Notes under the pieces: generated by a model
Seen by the model: the letters and a program-made list of their open reading frames with translations, nothing else
Database searches by the model: none
Told to the model about the DNA's origin: nothing
DNA from: CAMLFJ01 sp040902305
GTDB lineage: Bacteria > Methylomirabilota > Methylomirabilia > Rokubacteriales > CSP1-6
Direction: 5' to 3'
DNA length: 64,000 nt
NCBI GenBank assembly: GCA_040902305.1
Contig: JBBDXN010000144.1
Span: 1 to 64,000, forward strand
Shown here: one piece after another, positions 46,260 through 55,189 of the stretch
Position numbering within the stretch: the stretch's first letter is position 1
Layout: every line of letters starts with the position of its first letter
Translations under genes and position numbers: made by a program

Positions 46260-47231
46260 ATGAGCTCGACTCGGGCGCTGCAGGCACCGGTCGTCACGAT
46301 CAGAACGGCGACGCCGGCCGATCATGATGCGCTGCAGGCGCTGGACGGCTCCGCCCCGGACGCGGGCGCCAGCCTGATCCAGGTCCGCCGGAACTTTTTC
46401 TCCCGTATGGCCGCCTACGACCGCACCCGGGTCCTGGTGGCCGAGCAGCAGCACCGTGTCGTGGGGGTCCTCTGTCTGGCCCTGACGCCGGTGCGGGTGG
46501 CGGGCCGCCCGTGCTCGGCCGGCTACATGTTCAATATCCGCGTCGAGCCGGGCCAGCAGACGCGGGGCGTGGGTACGCAACTGATGAAGGCGGGGTCCGA
46601 CTGGCTCGAGAGCGAGGGTTGCCGCTACGCCACCGGGTTGATCGGGGTCTCCAACGACGCGTCCATGAAGATGGTCGGGGCGCTGGGCTGGGAGCCGGTG
46701 GCGCGCTTCGACTATCTCATCCTGGACCTGGCCCGGTTCGAGCCCGACCCCGCCGTGAAGATCCGGAAGGTGGACGCGCTCGGCGATCCGGCCCATGCCG
46801 CGTGGCGCTTTGGTGAGGTGTCGCTGCACCACTTCGTGCCGCGCTACCTCGTCTCCGAGCTCTTTCAGCCGCATCCGAAGGGGCCCTACATGGGCAGCCT
46901 GACCGCGTTCGGCCCCTCGGGCAGCGCCTGGGTCTCGCTCTGGGATGACCGGGTCCGGCGCGGCTTGGACCCCGAGCAGGTCCGGGCGGTGAAGGCCTAT
47001 GACGTGACCCTCAAGGGGGAGGGAGGCTTCCGGGCGTTCTCGGCCATCGCCGCCACCCTTCGAGAGGCCGGGCTCGACCACGTGCTCATGCCCCTGCCTC
47101 ACGCCGCCGCGGCGCGGGCGGTGCTCGAGCCGTACGCGGGCGAGATCGTGGAGTTCAACTTCGTGATCAAGCGCCTGAACGGCGCGGGCCCGCTTCCCGC
47201 GGGCCCGCTCTACTTCGATATCCGGCACTGA
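46260..47231 (+). CDS. GNAT-family N-acetyltransferase-like protein
   Basis: 323 residues. The N-terminal half is a GNAT fold: VTIRTATPADHDALQALDGS, the beta4-alpha3 CoA-binding region YMFNIRVEPGQQTRGVGTQL, and GLIGVSNDASMKMVGALGWE. The C-terminal half (about 165-323) resembles a second, degenerate acyltransferase-like domain. Substrate unknown. The frame is open upstream into the hairpin repeat, but the -10 element and conservation favour the ATG at 46260. Confidence 0.8.
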   Translation: MSSTRALQAPVVTIRTATPADHDALQALDGSAPDAGASLIQVRRNFFSRMAAYDRTRVLVAEQQHRVVGVLCLALTPVRVAGRPCSAGYMFNIRVEPGQQTRGVGTQLMKAGSDWLESEGCRYATGLIGVSNDASMKMVGALGWEPVARFDYLILDLARFEPDPAVKIRKVDALGDPAHAAWRFGEVSLHHFVPRYLVSELFQPHPKGPYMGSLTAFGPSGSAWVSLWDDRVRRGLDPEQVRAVKAYDVTLKGEGGFRAFSAIAATLREAGLDHVLMPLPHAAAARAVLEPYAGEIVEFNFVIKRLNGAGPLPAGPLYFDIRH

Positions 47232-47286
47232 GCCCCCGGGGCCCGGTGCCGCGGGCCGCCGCGTTCCGCTCACCGGATCCGTCTGG

Positions 47287-47292
47287 TACACT
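47287..47292 (+). promoter_or_regulatory. -10 element of the AlkA-like gene, near-leaderless
   Basis: TACACT at 47287-47292 places +1 about 5 nt before the ATG at 47304. The -35 region is poor. Confidence 0.35.
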
Positions 47293-47303
47293 TGGGCGCC
47301 GTC

Positions 47304-48227
47304 ATGGAGGCAAGCTTCGTCGTCCCGGGCCCTCTCGACGTGGCCGGGACGCTCTCCCGGTTCCACCTCTGGGGTGAAGACCCGGCCAACCGCTTCGCCA
47401 ACGGGGTGTTCCGTCGGGCCGTGAAGTGGGACGGCCGATGGCGCGGCTACGAGCTGCGCTCGAGCGGGGGGTCTCATTCCCCGCGGCTCACCGTAGCGGT
47501 TCCCGGAGCGCGCCGCGCGGGGGCCGTCGACGCGGCGGTCGCCGAAGTGCGGCGCCTCTGCGGGCTGGACCTGGACCTCGCGTCCTTCTATGCGGGCACC
47601 GCCGCCGACGCGGTCCTGGGCGGGCTCGCGCCGCAGCTCTACGGGCTCCGCCCGACCTTGTCGCCGGCGCCCTTCGAGATGCTGGTAGGCTCGGTGTGCG
47701 CGCAGCAGGTCAACCTGACCTTCGCGTTCACGGTGCGGGCCCGGCTGGTGCGGCGCTACGGCGAGCCCGTCGGGTCGGGCGGGCAGGGGCTCTACGCGTT
47801 TCCGGAGCCGGCGGTGCTGGCCCGCGCGCGGGTAGCGGACCTGCGGCGGTTGCAGTTCACCACGAGGAAGGCGGAGTACGTTGTGGGCCTGGCTCAGCAG
47901 GTGGAGACGGGAGCGCTCGATCTCGACGGTCTCGCGCGGCTGTCCAATGACGAGGTGATCGAGCGATTGACCGCGGTCCGCGGATTCGGACGCTGGAGCG
48001 CCGAGTGGTTCCTGGCCCGCGGTCTCGGGCGGGGCGACGTCTGCCCGGCGGGCGATCTGGCCGTCCGGCGGGCGTTCGAGCATTTCTACGGACGCGGCCG
48101 CGCGATGAGCGAGCCGGCGATCCGCCGCCGCGCCGCCGCGTGGCGCGCCCATCAGAACGTGGCCGTCCACTATCTCTTGGCCGGCCGCCGGCTCGCCGCG
48201 CGGGCCGCCGCAGGGGGCGGAGCGTGA
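47304..48227 (+). CDS. DNA-3-methyladenine glycosylase, AlkA-like HhH-GPD family
   Basis: 307 residues. An N-terminal AlkA-like beta domain (about 1-95) precedes the helix-hairpin-helix GPD fold, with the hairpin LTAVRGFGRWSAEWFL and the catalytic Asp in CPAGDLAVRRAF. It lacks the FeS Cys cluster of Nth/MutY. It removes alkylated bases and starts base-excision repair. The stop overlaps the next start (GTGA). Confidence 0.9.
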   Translation: MEASFVVPGPLDVAGTLSRFHLWGEDPANRFANGVFRRAVKWDGRWRGYELRSSGGSHSPRLTVAVPGARRAGAVDAAVAEVRRLCGLDLDLASFYAGTAADAVLGGLAPQLYGLRPTLSPAPFEMLVGSVCAQQVNLTFAFTVRARLVRRYGEPVGSGGQGLYAFPEPAVLARARVADLRRLQFTTRKAEYVVGLAQQVETGALDLDGLARLSNDEVIERLTAVRGFGRWSAEWFLARGLGRGDVCPAGDLAVRRAFEHFYGRGRAMSEPAIRRRAAAWRAHQNVAVHYLLAGRRLAARAAAGGGA

Positions 48228-48553
48228 GCCCGCTGGGCAAGTTCCTCCCGATCCTGGGACAGCCCGATCCCGCCCAGCCCAAGGACGTCCATCTGGTCGG
48301 CCGCTACGCGATCGGCGTGACCTGGGCCGACGACCACGGCAGCATCTATCCGTTCGATCGGCTACGGCTGGACGACACGGCCGCCGGCGGCCCCGGTGAG
48401 GCCGGCCTCACGCAGGAGATGACGTGGCCGAAGGAGATCAAGAAGCTGCCCGACGCGCTCCGGGTGGTGTGGCTGGACGGGCGCGAGAGCCTCTACCCGT
48501 ACCCCGCGCTGCGCGCGCTCTGCCGCTGCGCGGGCTGCACGGGGGGCCACTGA
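48224..48553 (+). CDS. DUF971-family protein
   Basis: 109 residues from the GTG at 48224. The DUF971 (gamma-butyrobetaine-hydroxylase-like N-terminal) pattern appears as KLPDALRVVWLDGRESLYPY, then LRALCRCAGCTGGH with the metal-type Cys-x-Cys..Cys end. A similar half, YAIGVTWADDHGSIYPFDRL, occurs earlier, suggesting two related strands. Such proteins occur near FeS-assembly genes. Function unassigned. It overlaps both neighbours (GTGA, TGATG). Confidence 0.85.
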   Translation: MSPLGKFLPILGQPDPAQPKDVHLVGRYAIGVTWADDHGSIYPFDRLRLDDTAAGGPGEAGLTQEMTWPKEIKKLPDALRVVWLDGRESLYPYPALRALCRCAGCTGGH

Positions 48554-50109
48554 TGGCCTCGGAGCTGAGCCCGGGCGCTCGGCGCGGGCTCGTCCTGAGC
48601 GGCGTGATGGCCGCGGTGTTCCTGGCCGCGATGGAATCCACGGTGGTCGCCACCGCGATGCCCACCGTGATCGCGAGCCTGGGCGGCATCCGGATCTACT
48701 CGTGGACGTTCTCCGCCTTTCTCTTGACATCCACCGTGACGATGCCGATCTGGGGCCGGCTCGCCGACCAGGTGGGGCGCCGGCGCGCTTATCTCGCCGG
48801 GCTCGCGCTCTTCCTTCTCGGCTCCGCGCTGGCCGGCCTCTCGCACAGCATGGGGCAGCTCATCGCCTTCCGCGCGCTGCAGGGCCTGGGCGCGGGCTCG
48901 CTGATCTCCATCGGCATGACCATCGTCGGCGATCTCTACGGGGTGGAGCGGCGGGCGAAGATGCAGGGCTACTTCTCCAGCGTCTGGGGGGTGGCCTCGC
49001 TGGTGGGGCCGCTCATCGGCGGGCTGCTCACCGATCGGGTGTCCTGGCGCTGGGTCTTCTACATCAACCTCCCGTTCGGCCTGCTGGCCGCCGCCGCCAT
49101 CGGGGTCGGCCTGCGTGACGAGGAGCGCGATCGGCCGCGCGCGTCGTTCGACCTGCTCGGGATGGCGGTGTTCGCGTCCGCGATCTCGACCCTGCTGGTG
49201 GGCCTGGTCGAGATCGGGGCGGGCGAGTCCCGGCGGTGGACCGGTATCGGACTGCTCGCGCTCTCCGCGGCCTTGCTCGTGCTGTTCGTGCGGGTCGAGC
49301 GGCGGGTGGCCGAGCCCGTGATTTCGCTCCCGCTGTTCCGGAATCCGGTCCTGCGCGCGGCGGCGGTCACCGGCTTGCTCTCCGGCATGGCCATGTTCGG
49401 CGCCATCACCTACGTGCCCCTTTACCTGCAGGCGGTGACCGGGAGCACCGCGACGCAGGCCGGCTGGGTGCTGATGCCCTTCGTGCTCGGATGGGTGGTC
49501 TTCTCGGTGGTGGGCGCCCGTCTCGTGCTCCGGGTCGGCTACCGACGCGTGGTCCTGGCCGGGATGGGCGCGCTGGTGCTGGCGTTCGTGCTCCTGGCGG
49601 GCTGGGACGAGTCGCTCACCCGCACGATCGCCGCGCGCGACATCGCGCTCGCGGGCATCGGCATGGGCCTGGTTTTCGTGCCCATGCTGATCGCGGTGCA
49701 GAACGCGGTCCCGCGCTCGCTGCTCGGCTCGGCCACGTCGCTCACCGGCTTCTTCCGGATGGTGGGCGGGGCGGTGGGCGTGGCGGTCATGGGGGCCGCC
49801 ATGACGCACCGGCTCGAGCGGGCGCTCGCGGGCGTGGTCACGAGCGCCCCCGCCGATCTCCAGGAGCCCCTGCGCTGGCTGGCCGCCCACCCCGACCTCG
49901 CGGTCAATCCGATCACCCGCGCGACGCTCGACGAGGCGGTGCTGGGCCAGATGCGCCCGGTGCTGGCCCACGCCATCGGCGGCGTCTTCGAGGTGGGCCT
50001 CGCGATCGCGGTGGCGGCCCTGCTGTCCGCCTTCCTCGTCCCGGCGGGCCGGGTGCGAGACCTGGCCGTCGGCCGGGAGCCGGTCACGCCGTCGGGGACC
50101 AAGGCGTGA
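48553..50109 (+). CDS. MFS drug exporter, DHA2 (EmrB/QacA) family
   Basis: 518 residues, 14 predicted TM helices. Motif A-like GRLADQVGRRRAYLAGL, motif C-like GVASLVGPLIGGLLTDRVSW and the TM1 MESTVVATAMPTVI pattern are typical of DHA2 proton-driven exporters. Substrate cannot be inferred. It is translationally coupled to DUF971 upstream and to the unknown gene downstream. Confidence 0.92.
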   Translation: MASELSPGARRGLVLSGVMAAVFLAAMESTVVATAMPTVIASLGGIRIYSWTFSAFLLTSTVTMPIWGRLADQVGRRRAYLAGLALFLLGSALAGLSHSMGQLIAFRALQGLGAGSLISIGMTIVGDLYGVERRAKMQGYFSSVWGVASLVGPLIGGLLTDRVSWRWVFYINLPFGLLAAAAIGVGLRDEERDRPRASFDLLGMAVFASAISTLLVGLVEIGAGESRRWTGIGLLALSAALLVLFVRVERRVAEPVISLPLFRNPVLRAAAVTGLLSGMAMFGAITYVPLYLQAVTGSTATQAGWVLMPFVLGWVVFSVVGARLVLRVGYRRVVLAGMGALVLAFVLLAGWDESLTRTIAARDIALAGIGMGLVFVPMLIAVQNAVPRSLLGSATSLTGFFRMVGGAVGVAVMGAAMTHRLERALAGVVTSAPADLQEPLRWLAAHPDLAVNPITRATLDEAVLGQMRPVLAHAIGGVFEVGLAIAVAALLSAFLVPAGRVRDLAVGREPVTPSGTKA

Positions 50110-50636
50110 GCCCGTCGAGCGGGGCCGACGTCCCGTTGCTGGAGCGGCTGGCCGGACTGCCGGCCGTCTCGCTCTCGGAGCTGGTCCAGCTCCTGGAGGC
50201 GATGCCCGACTTCTCGAAGGAGCCCCTGCTGGCGGGGCTGGTCGGTGTCGACGAGCAGGGCGAGCCGGCCGCCCATCCGCTACTCGGGCTGGTCGTCGAG
50301 CATCTCAAGGAACGGCCGGCTGGCACCTGCTACGCGGTGCTGATCGAGGCGCTGACCGGGATCTGGAACGCGGCGGTGCGGGGAGCGGTCGTGGCCAGGC
50401 TGCGGGCCTCCGGGCTCCCGGCCGACGACCTGCTGCTGCGTCTGCAGGCCCTGTCGCCTACCCTGGGCCTGCAGGCCGAGAAGCGCGAGTGGGCGCAGCA
50501 CTGGATGGCGGACCCGACGGCCCAGGACGCGCAGCTCGTCCAGCAGTGCCTGGTACGGCTGCTGCTCGCGGTCCGCGGACTCGCGGAGGCGCGCGCGCGG
50601 CTGCTCACCGACGGCAGACCCGGCGAGGCCGGCTGA
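50106..50636 (+). CDS. Conserved-looking hypothetical protein
   Basis: 176 residues from the GTG at 50106 (GTGA overlap with the MFS gene). It is mostly helical and Leu/Ala-rich, with no signal peptide, no TM segment and no recognised motif. Codon usage matches the neighbours, and the overlap supports it being a real gene. I do not recognise the family. Confidence 0.65.
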   Translation: MSPSSGADVPLLERLAGLPAVSLSELVQLLEAMPDFSKEPLLAGLVGVDEQGEPAAHPLLGLVVEHLKERPAGTCYAVLIEALTGIWNAAVRGAVVARLRASGLPADDLLLRLQALSPTLGLQAEKREWAQHWMADPTAQDAQLVQQCLVRLLLAVRGLAEARARLLTDGRPGEAG

Positions 50637-50665
50637 GAGACCGATACCCGAAAAGGAGAAGAGCC

Positions 50666-51061
50666 ATGGCCAACATTCCCGACGGATACAAGGACATCCT
50701 GCAGAAGAAGGCCTTCGCCAACCTGGCCACCGTGAACACGGACGGCACCCCCCAGGTGACGCCGGTGTGGGTGGACTGGGACGGCACGCACGTCCGCTTC
50801 AATACCGCCAAGGGGCGGGTGAAGGACAAGAACCTGCGGCGCAATCCGGTGGTAGCCCTGTCCATCCTGGATCCGGACAACCCCTACCGCTATCTCCAGG
50901 TGCGCGGCCGCGTGGCCGACATCACGGAGGCGGGCGCCGATGCCCACATCGATTCGCTCGCCAAGAAGTACCTCGGCCAGGACACGTATCCGTATCGCAA
51001 GCCGGGTGAGGTGCGCGTCATCTACAAGATCGCGCCCGACCGCGTCCAGACGATGGGGTGA
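50666..51061 (+). CDS. PPOX-class (pyridoxamine 5'-phosphate oxidase-like) F420/FMN-dependent enzyme
   Basis: 131 residues, split-barrel flavin/F420-binding fold: KKAFANLATVNTDGTPQVTP, VWVDWDGTHVRFNTAKGRVK, DPDNPYRYLQVRGRV, and PGEVRVIYKIAPDRV. This resembles the TIGR03618-type F420-dependent PPOX proteins. AAAAGGAGAAG lies upstream of the ATG at 50666. Substrate unknown. Confidence 0.88.
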   Translation: MANIPDGYKDILQKKAFANLATVNTDGTPQVTPVWVDWDGTHVRFNTAKGRVKDKNLRRNPVVALSILDPDNPYRYLQVRGRVADITEAGADAHIDSLAKKYLGQDTYPYRKPGEVRVIYKIAPDRVQTMG

Positions 51062-51085
51062 GAGCAGGGGAATGAGCCGGCGGCG

Positions 51086-53127
<2,042 letters not shown>

Positions 53128-53131
<4 letters not shown>

Positions 53132-53439
53132 GCGAGGAGCGCTACACGCGCGAAGTCGACGACGACACTCTGCGCCGGGAGAAGGCGCGGGCGCGCGAGC
53201 TCCGCGGGACCGCGTGGTGGCGGCGGCGCATCGCCACCGGGCTCTGCCACTACTGCCGGCGCGCGGTCGGCGCGAAGGCGCTGACCCTTGACCACGTGAT
53301 CCCGCTCGTGCGGGGCGGCCGTTCGATTCGCGCCAACCTGGTCGCCGCCTGCAAGGACTGCAACAACAAGAAGCAGTCGCTGCTCGCCTGGGAGTGGCGA
53401 GCCTACCTCGACACGCTCGACCCCTCCGCCGACCTCTAG
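53128..53439 (+). CDS. HNH endonuclease-fold protein
   Basis: 103 residues from the GTG at 53128 (GTGA overlap with the ABC-F gene). ββα-metal HNH domain with zinc Cys pairs C40/C43 (CHYC) and C75/C78 (CKDC), the catalytic region LTLDHVIPL (D55, H56), and NNKK in place of the usual N-rich end. It is the size of stand-alone HNH proteins. Coupling to an ABC-F ATPase gives no clear functional link. Confidence 0.85.
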
Positions 53440-53468
53440 ATACACCGCGCCGTCTGAAATTGTCCGCA

Positions 53469-53497
53469 TTGACCGCCCGCGTCCCGCGGCGTCCAAT
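53469..53497 (+). promoter_or_regulatory. Promoter of the ComEA-like gene
   Basis: TTGACC (53469-53474), a 17-bp spacer, TCCAAT (53492-53497). The leader is about 33 nt with CCAGGAGGAGG before the ATG at 53537. Confidence 0.5.
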
Positions 53498-53536
53498 CGC
53501 GTGAGCAGGTCATCTCAATTCCAGGAGGAGGCGGAC

Positions 53537-53839
53537 ATGAAGACGCGGTGGCTGGGCGTGCTGGTGGTGGCGATGTGGTGCCTGAGCGGCGGCGCGGTAT
53601 GGGGCGACGAGAAGCCGGCCAAGGTGAAGGTGGAGGGCAAGGAAGCCAAGGTCAACATCAACGAGGCCTCGAAGACGGAGCTCATGAAGCTCGCGGGCGT
53701 GGGTGCGGGCGGCGCGCAGAAGATCATCGAGTACCGGGGCGCCCACGGGCCCTTCAAGAAGGCGCAGGATCTGGAGAAGGTCGACGGCATCGGCAAGGGC
53801 GTAATCGAGAAGAACGCGGGGCGGATCGTCGTGAAGTAA
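53537..53839 (+). CDS. Secreted helix-hairpin-helix protein, ComEA-like
   Basis: 100 residues: a signal peptide (KTRWLGVLVVAMWCLSGGAV, then WG), a Lys-rich spacer, and one ComEA-type double HhH domain (VNINEASKTELMKLAGVGAG, then KAQDLEKVDGIGKGVIEKN). ComEA proteins bind incoming DNA during transformation. This shorter form lacks a TM anchor and could have another periplasmic DNA-binding role. Confidence 0.88.
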   Translation: MKTRWLGVLVVAMWCLSGGAVWGDEKPAKVKVEGKEAKVNINEASKTELMKLAGVGAGGAQKIIEYRGAHGPFKKAQDLEKVDGIGKGVIEKNAGRIVVK

Positions 53840-54044
53840 AAATGCTTCCCCGTTGGGTCACCCTCATGTACGATGGCCCCGAAATCGGTCGGAGCGCACA
53901 CAGGCTCCTTTGAGCGTTCCGTTTCGGCAATTTCGCCGGACGCAACGTGACCGAGCCTCGCGCCGGGAGTCGGCGTCCGGAGCGAGGTGAGCGGGTCCTG
54001 GGCCCCAGGTCGGGCCGCGCCGAGAAAGGGAGGTGATCCAGCCG

Positions 54045-54086
54045 ATGTGTACCCCTACGGTGATCTGTGAGGTGGTCGCCTCCTAA
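54045..54086 (+). CDS. 13-residue putative peptide MCTPTVICEVVAS
   Basis: ATG to TAA, 13 codons with two Cys (positions 2 and 8). The ATG is placed 11 nt after GGAGG of a Shine-Dalgarno whose complementarity to 16S extends to 16 nt, far beyond the usual 4-7. It could be a leader peptide controlling the downstream RNA, a regulatory micropeptide or a precursor peptide. No modification enzyme gene is nearby. The peptide is not recognised. Confidence 0.45.
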   Translation: MCTPTVICEVVAS

Positions 54087-54136
54087 GGCCCGGATGTAGC
54101 AGTTGCAGGTGGCCCTGGAGGACCCAGGAACCACCG

Positions 54137-54226
54137 GCCCCGACGGACCCGCTCTTCACCAGCGGGGCGGCCCGGCAGCGAGAAGCACAGCACTGCCGCC
54201 GCAAAGTCCGTCGGGGCTCTTTTTTC
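54137..54226 (+). terminator. Rho-independent terminator with a branched loop ending the candidate RNA
   Basis: GCCCCGACGGAC (54137-54148) pairs perfectly with GTCCGTCGGGGC (54206-54217), followed by TCTTTTTT. Two hairpins sit in the loop. It faces the cspA terminator on the other strand. Confidence 0.85.
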
Positions 54227-54234
54227 GATTCGGC

Positions 54235-54272
54235 GAGAAAGAAAACGGCCCGCCGGGTTTCCGACGGGCCGT
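54235..54272 (-). terminator. Rho-independent terminator of the downstream cspA gene
   Basis: ACGGCCCG(T/C)CGG arms pair around a short loop at 54245-54272. On the minus strand they are followed by TTTTCTTTC. It lies 17 bp after the csp stop. Confidence 0.9.
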
Positions 54273-54289
54273 CAAGTGGTCGGCGACGC

Positions 54290-54493
54290 TTACGCCGACT
54301 TCCGAACGTTGGAAGCCTGAAGCCCCTTGGGCCCCTTCGTCACCTCGAACTCGACCTTGTCGCCCTCGGCCAAGCTCTTGAAGCCCTGGGCCTGGATGGC
54401 GCTGTAGTGGACGAAGACATCCTCGCCGCCCTCGACCTGGATGAAGCCGTAGCCCTTCGCGTCGTTGAACCACTTGACCGTGCCCTGTGCCAT
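54290..54493 (-). CDS. Cold-shock domain protein, CspA family (first in window)
   Basis: 67 residues (MAQGTVKWFNDAKGYGFIQV). RNP1 KGYGFI and RNP2 VFVHYSAI nucleic-acid-binding motifs are intact. It is an RNA chaperone that melts mRNA structure. It has its own promoter, a leader of about 190 nt with a terminator-like hairpin, and a terminator. It is closely similar to the copy at 54788-54988. Confidence 0.97.
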   Translation of the reverse strand: MAQGTVKWFNDAKGYGFIQVEGGEDVFVHYSAIQAQGFKSLAEGDKVEFEVTKGPKGLQASNVRKSA

Positions 54494-54687
54494 ACGTCTG
54501 TTCCCTCTCTGTTGGGCGGGGATGGACCGCCCGCTAAGCCCCTCGCCACCATGGCTGGGGATTCCCCCCGGAAGCGGGGGGGACAAAAAAAGCGCCGTGG
54601 AGGACCGAGGTCCTCACGGCGCTACCATTCCCTGGAACCGAGGCTCGTTCACGTACGGGAGAAACAGCCCTTCAGGATCCTGAAATC
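54494..54687 (-). promoter_or_regulatory. Long structured leader of the downstream csp gene with terminator-like attenuator
   Basis: RNA from about 54687 contains AGCGCCGTG-AGGACC...GGTCCT-CCACGGCGCT followed by TTTTTTT (54623-54584), a complete intrinsic terminator about 64 nt from the start site. Then come hairpins CCCCCC/GGGGGG (about 54564-54581) and CCCC-AGCCATGGTGGC-GA-GGGG (54539-54560), and then the coding region. The same order occurs in the second csp leader. Confidence 0.7.
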
Positions 54688-54693
54688 GCGCGC

Positions 54694-54723
54694 AGGTTAG
54701 CAAAGGAGCGGAAGGACTGTCAA
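54694..54723 (-). promoter_or_regulatory. Promoter of the downstream csp gene
   Basis: Minus strand: TTGACA (54723-54718), an 18-bp spacer, TAACCT (54699-54694). Confidence 0.7.
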
Positions 54724-54787
54724 GGCTGTTTCTGGCGGGAAGAACGGACCGGGCCCCCGCCGAAACCCGGGCCCCGAGGGTGCGGCG

Positions 54788-54988
54788 CTAGACCTTGCGG
54801 ACGTTCGCGGCCTGGAGGCCCTTCGGGCCCCGGGTGACCTCGAACTCGACCTTGTCGCCCTCGGCCAGGCTCTTGAAGCCCTGGGCCTGAATGGCGCTGA
54901 AATGCACGAACACGTCCTCGCCATCCTCCTGAGAGATGAAGCCGTACCCCTTCGCGTCGTTGAACCACTTCACGTTGCCCTGAGCCAT
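54788..54988 (-). CDS. Cold-shock domain protein, CspA family (second in window)
   Basis: 66 residues from the ATG at 54988 (MAQGNVKWFNDAKGYGFISQ), with a TTG one codon upstream. RNP1 KGYGFI and RNP2 VFVHFSAI are present. AGAGGTCAGTTG lies upstream. A GC hairpin (about 54745-54775) after the stop may terminate it. It is a tandem duplicate of the preceding csp with its own regulated leader. Confidence 0.97.
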   Translation of the reverse strand: MAQGNVKWFNDAKGYGFISQEDGEDVFVHFSAIQAQGFKSLAEGDKVEFEVTRGPKGLQAANVRKV

Positions 54989-54991
54989 CAA

Positions 54992-55154
54992 CTGACCTCT
55001 TTCGTAAGGCGTCTAGCGCCTCGGTGATTCCCCGTCACCATGACGGGGGCGCCCTCCAGGAGTGGAGGACAAACAAAAACGCCGCGGGACTTGAGGTCCT
55101 CACGGCGTTGGTCTCGAATCTCTGACTCCATCTCCCGGGTGAACCTACAACCTG
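54992..55154 (-). promoter_or_regulatory. Structured leader of the upstream csp gene with terminator-like attenuator
   Basis: RNA from about 55154 contains AACGCCG-TGA-GGAC...GTCC-CG-CGGCGTT followed by TTTTTGTTTG (55109-55071). Then come CCTCCA/TGGAGG (55053-55068) and CCCCGTCA-TGG-TGACGGGG (55030-55048), and then the Shine-Dalgarno. It parallels the leader of the other csp gene, with compensatory base changes in the stems. Confidence 0.7.
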
Positions 55155-55160
55155 AACTGG

Positions 55161-55189
55161 AGCCTAGCGGAGCCCGCCAACCGTGTCAA
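55161..55189 (-). promoter_or_regulatory. Promoter of the upstream csp gene
   Basis: Minus strand: TTGACA (55189-55184), a 17-bp spacer, TAGGCT (55166-55161). The -35 overlaps the end of the upstream gene. Confidence 0.7.

Larger units (their letters stand above)
54025..54226 (+). ncRNA. Candidate structured small RNA with embedded mini-ORF
   Basis: Within the 450-base gap between the comEA-like and cspA genes. From 5' to 3' it has: AAAGGGAGGTGATCCAGCCG (54025-54044), of which 16 nt are a perfect complement of the conserved 16S rRNA 3' end; a 13-codon ORF; a hairpin GGTGG...CCACC (54108-54135) with inner CCTGG/CCAGG; and a multibranch structure closed by a perfect 12-bp stem (54137-54148 with 54206-54217) followed by TCTTTTTT. 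Inside the closing stem are CCGCT/AGCGG and a 10-bp CGGCAG-containing hairpin. Bases 53840-54024 show no gene and no clear promoter. No known RNA family was recognised. Confidence 0.6.

Noticed and set aside
45888..48170. 760-codon minus-strand open frame
   Set aside because: Antisense to the KimA-like, GNAT and AlkA-like genes, with no motifs; explained by GC-rich codon bias.
54029..54044. Possible 16S rRNA 3'-end fragment on the minus strand
   Set aside because: Only 16 nt match, and the bases either side do not continue into 16S; better explained as an extended Shine-Dalgarno before a mini-ORF.
54084..54110. Resemblance of GGCCCGGATGTAGCAG to the SRP (4.5S) RNA tip
   Set aside because: The conserved GGAAG-type tetraloop and long pairing arms are missing, and the surrounding folds do not fit SRP RNA.
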